From: Halostreptopolyspora alba
Lineage (GTDB): Bacteria; Actinomycetota; Actinomycetes; Streptosporangiales; Streptosporangiaceae
Length of the DNA stretch: 64,000 nucleotides
NCBI GenBank assembly: GCA_003725585.1
Contig: RJMB01000024.1
Coordinates: forward strand, 1 to 64,000
Direction of reading: 5' to 3'
Part shown: piece by piece, positions 63,457-64,000 of the stretch
Layout of the letters: each line of letters starts with the position of its first letter
Position numbering within the stretch: the stretch's first letter is position 1
Program-made: the position numbers and the translations under genes
The notes under the pieces: generated by a model
Seen by the model: the letters and a program-made list of their open reading frames with translations, nothing else
What the model was told of the DNA's origin: nothing
The model's database searches: none

Positions 63457-64000
63457 GTGAAACGGCGTGAGCAGAGCCAGACCGAACAGCTACGGCAGGC
63501 GCTCTCCGAGAGAGAGGCCCAGCTCCAGGAGGCCCAGGCGCGCCTGGCCGCCCTGGAAGGTTCGACGTCGCTGCAGGTGGGACGGGCGCTGACGTCCGCG
63601 GCCAAACGCCCCGGTCGCGGGCTGGTGCGGCTGCCGCGCGACCTGTTCCGGCTGTGGCGCAGGAGCGGCACCAGCCAGCCGGCGAGCGGCCGACGCGGCG
63701 GGCAGGCGGTGCGCTCCTACGAGAGCGAGCGCCAGGAGGCGCGGCTGCTCTCCGGGACCGTCGGGCTGCGCGACTCCCGACTCGTGGTGGCCGGTGTCTT
63801 CTCCCCCGAGGTGCGTGCGGCGATCGAGCCCTACGTTCGGGTGGTGGCGCTGCGCCCGCACGACGCCCAGCTCGTGTTCGACTCCGTCGACGTCGACGTG
63901 GTCTGCGTCGCGGCCTCCGCCGCCGCGCCGGGGACGCTGTGGGCCCACACGGGCGACCCGGCCGTGGCCGACCGAACCCGCGCCCTGCGCTGGGTGGTCG
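63457..64000 (+). CDS. Coiled-coil protein of the glycosyltransferase locus (partial, runs off the window)
   Basis: The frame from GTG 63457 is open to the window edge (181 codons). Residues ~2-36 are a charged coiled coil ('EQLRQALSEREAQLQEAQAR'), followed by 'STSLQVGRALTSA', a motif often found where glycosyltransferase or polysaccharide-assembly proteins leave a coiled coil, then a basic linker and the start of an alpha/beta domain ('LRDSRLVVAGVFSPEVRAAI', 'VRVVALRPHDAQLVF'). The complete protein is probably a glycosyltransferase, but the diagnostic part is beyond the window. GGGA lies about nine bases before the start. Confidence 0.6.
   Translation, partial: MKRREQSQTEQLRQALSEREAQLQEAQARLAALEGSTSLQVGRALTSAAKRPGRGLVRLPRDLFRLWRRSGTSQPASGRRGGQAVRSYESERQEARLLSGTVGLRDSRLVVAGVFSPEVRAAIEPYVRVVALRPHDAQLVFDSVDVDVVCVAASAAAPGTLWAHTGDPAVADRTRALRWVV

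Noticed and set aside
42089-64000. Biosynthetic gene cluster or genomic island
   Set aside because: Genes fit ordinary envelope polymer synthesis; no integrase, transposase or clear compositional break apart from the TagH tail.

Overview
This 64 kb window is chromosomal DNA from a very GC-rich actinomycete. Markers of the phylum are the actinobacterial-only families DUF6350 and DUF3017, a mycothiol-dependent formaldehyde dehydrogenase, a three-part acyl-CoA carboxylase with a small epsilon subunit, a flavoprotein quinone reductase of the LpdA type and many GTG starts. Gene order (sucD, DUF6350, purN, purH, folD, DUF3017, icd) resembles Streptomyces and Nocardiopsis relatives. I favour a Nocardiopsaceae-type organism, but that is inference. 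I see no rRNA, tRNA, prophage, transposase or CRISPR array.

Layout. 1-13.6 kb is mostly core metabolism: the end of sucD, an overlapping purN-purH pair with folD behind it, an FHA-HTH regulator, DUF3017, isocitrate dehydrogenase, an LCP wall-polymer ligase, a galactokinase-like kinase and a YihY membrane protein. 14-21 kb holds a YbdK-type ligase, an M20 amidohydrolase, adenosine deaminase coupled to a PH-domain membrane protein, an orphan iron-box/hairpin region, purine nucleoside phosphorylase and LpdA. 21.3-26.3 kb is a run of four related, uncharacterised exported/membrane proteins (here A-D), all on the minus strand. 26.4-35.6 kb carries acyl-CoA carboxylase (biotin carboxylase/carrier, epsilon, beta), PEP carboxylase, biotin ligase, a PH protein and a class III nucleotide cyclase: anaplerosis plus malonyl/methylmalonyl-CoA formation with the enzyme that biotinylates the carrier. 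35.8-42.1 kb has mycothiol-linked formaldehyde oxidation, a two-component system, GtrA and purK-purE.

42.2-64 kb is a cell-envelope polysaccharide/teichoic-acid region: two nucleotide-sugar dehydrogenases, UDP-GlcNAc 2-epimerase, several glycosyltransferases, an LCP ligase, an IspD/TarI-like cytidylyltransferase with a glycerophosphodiester phosphodiesterase, a TagGH-type exporter, and a module of NTP transferase, sn-glycerol-1-phosphate-type dehydrogenase and CDP-alcohol phosphotransferase. Together they could make, export and attach a glycerol-phosphate- and uronate-containing wall polymer.

Most unusual points: (1) a dispersed repeat family at three loci, each copy beginning exactly at the TAG stop of an unrelated minus-strand gene, one copy expanded into a 136-bp tandem array; (2) the four-paralog A-D cluster; (3) an iron-repressor-like box followed by a perfect 17-bp terminator hairpin with no clear gene between; (4) an Asn/Lys/Asp low-complexity tail on the polymer-export ATPase; (5) an apparently degenerate CDP-alcohol phosphotransferase beside the active-looking one; (6) a CTG start for purN.
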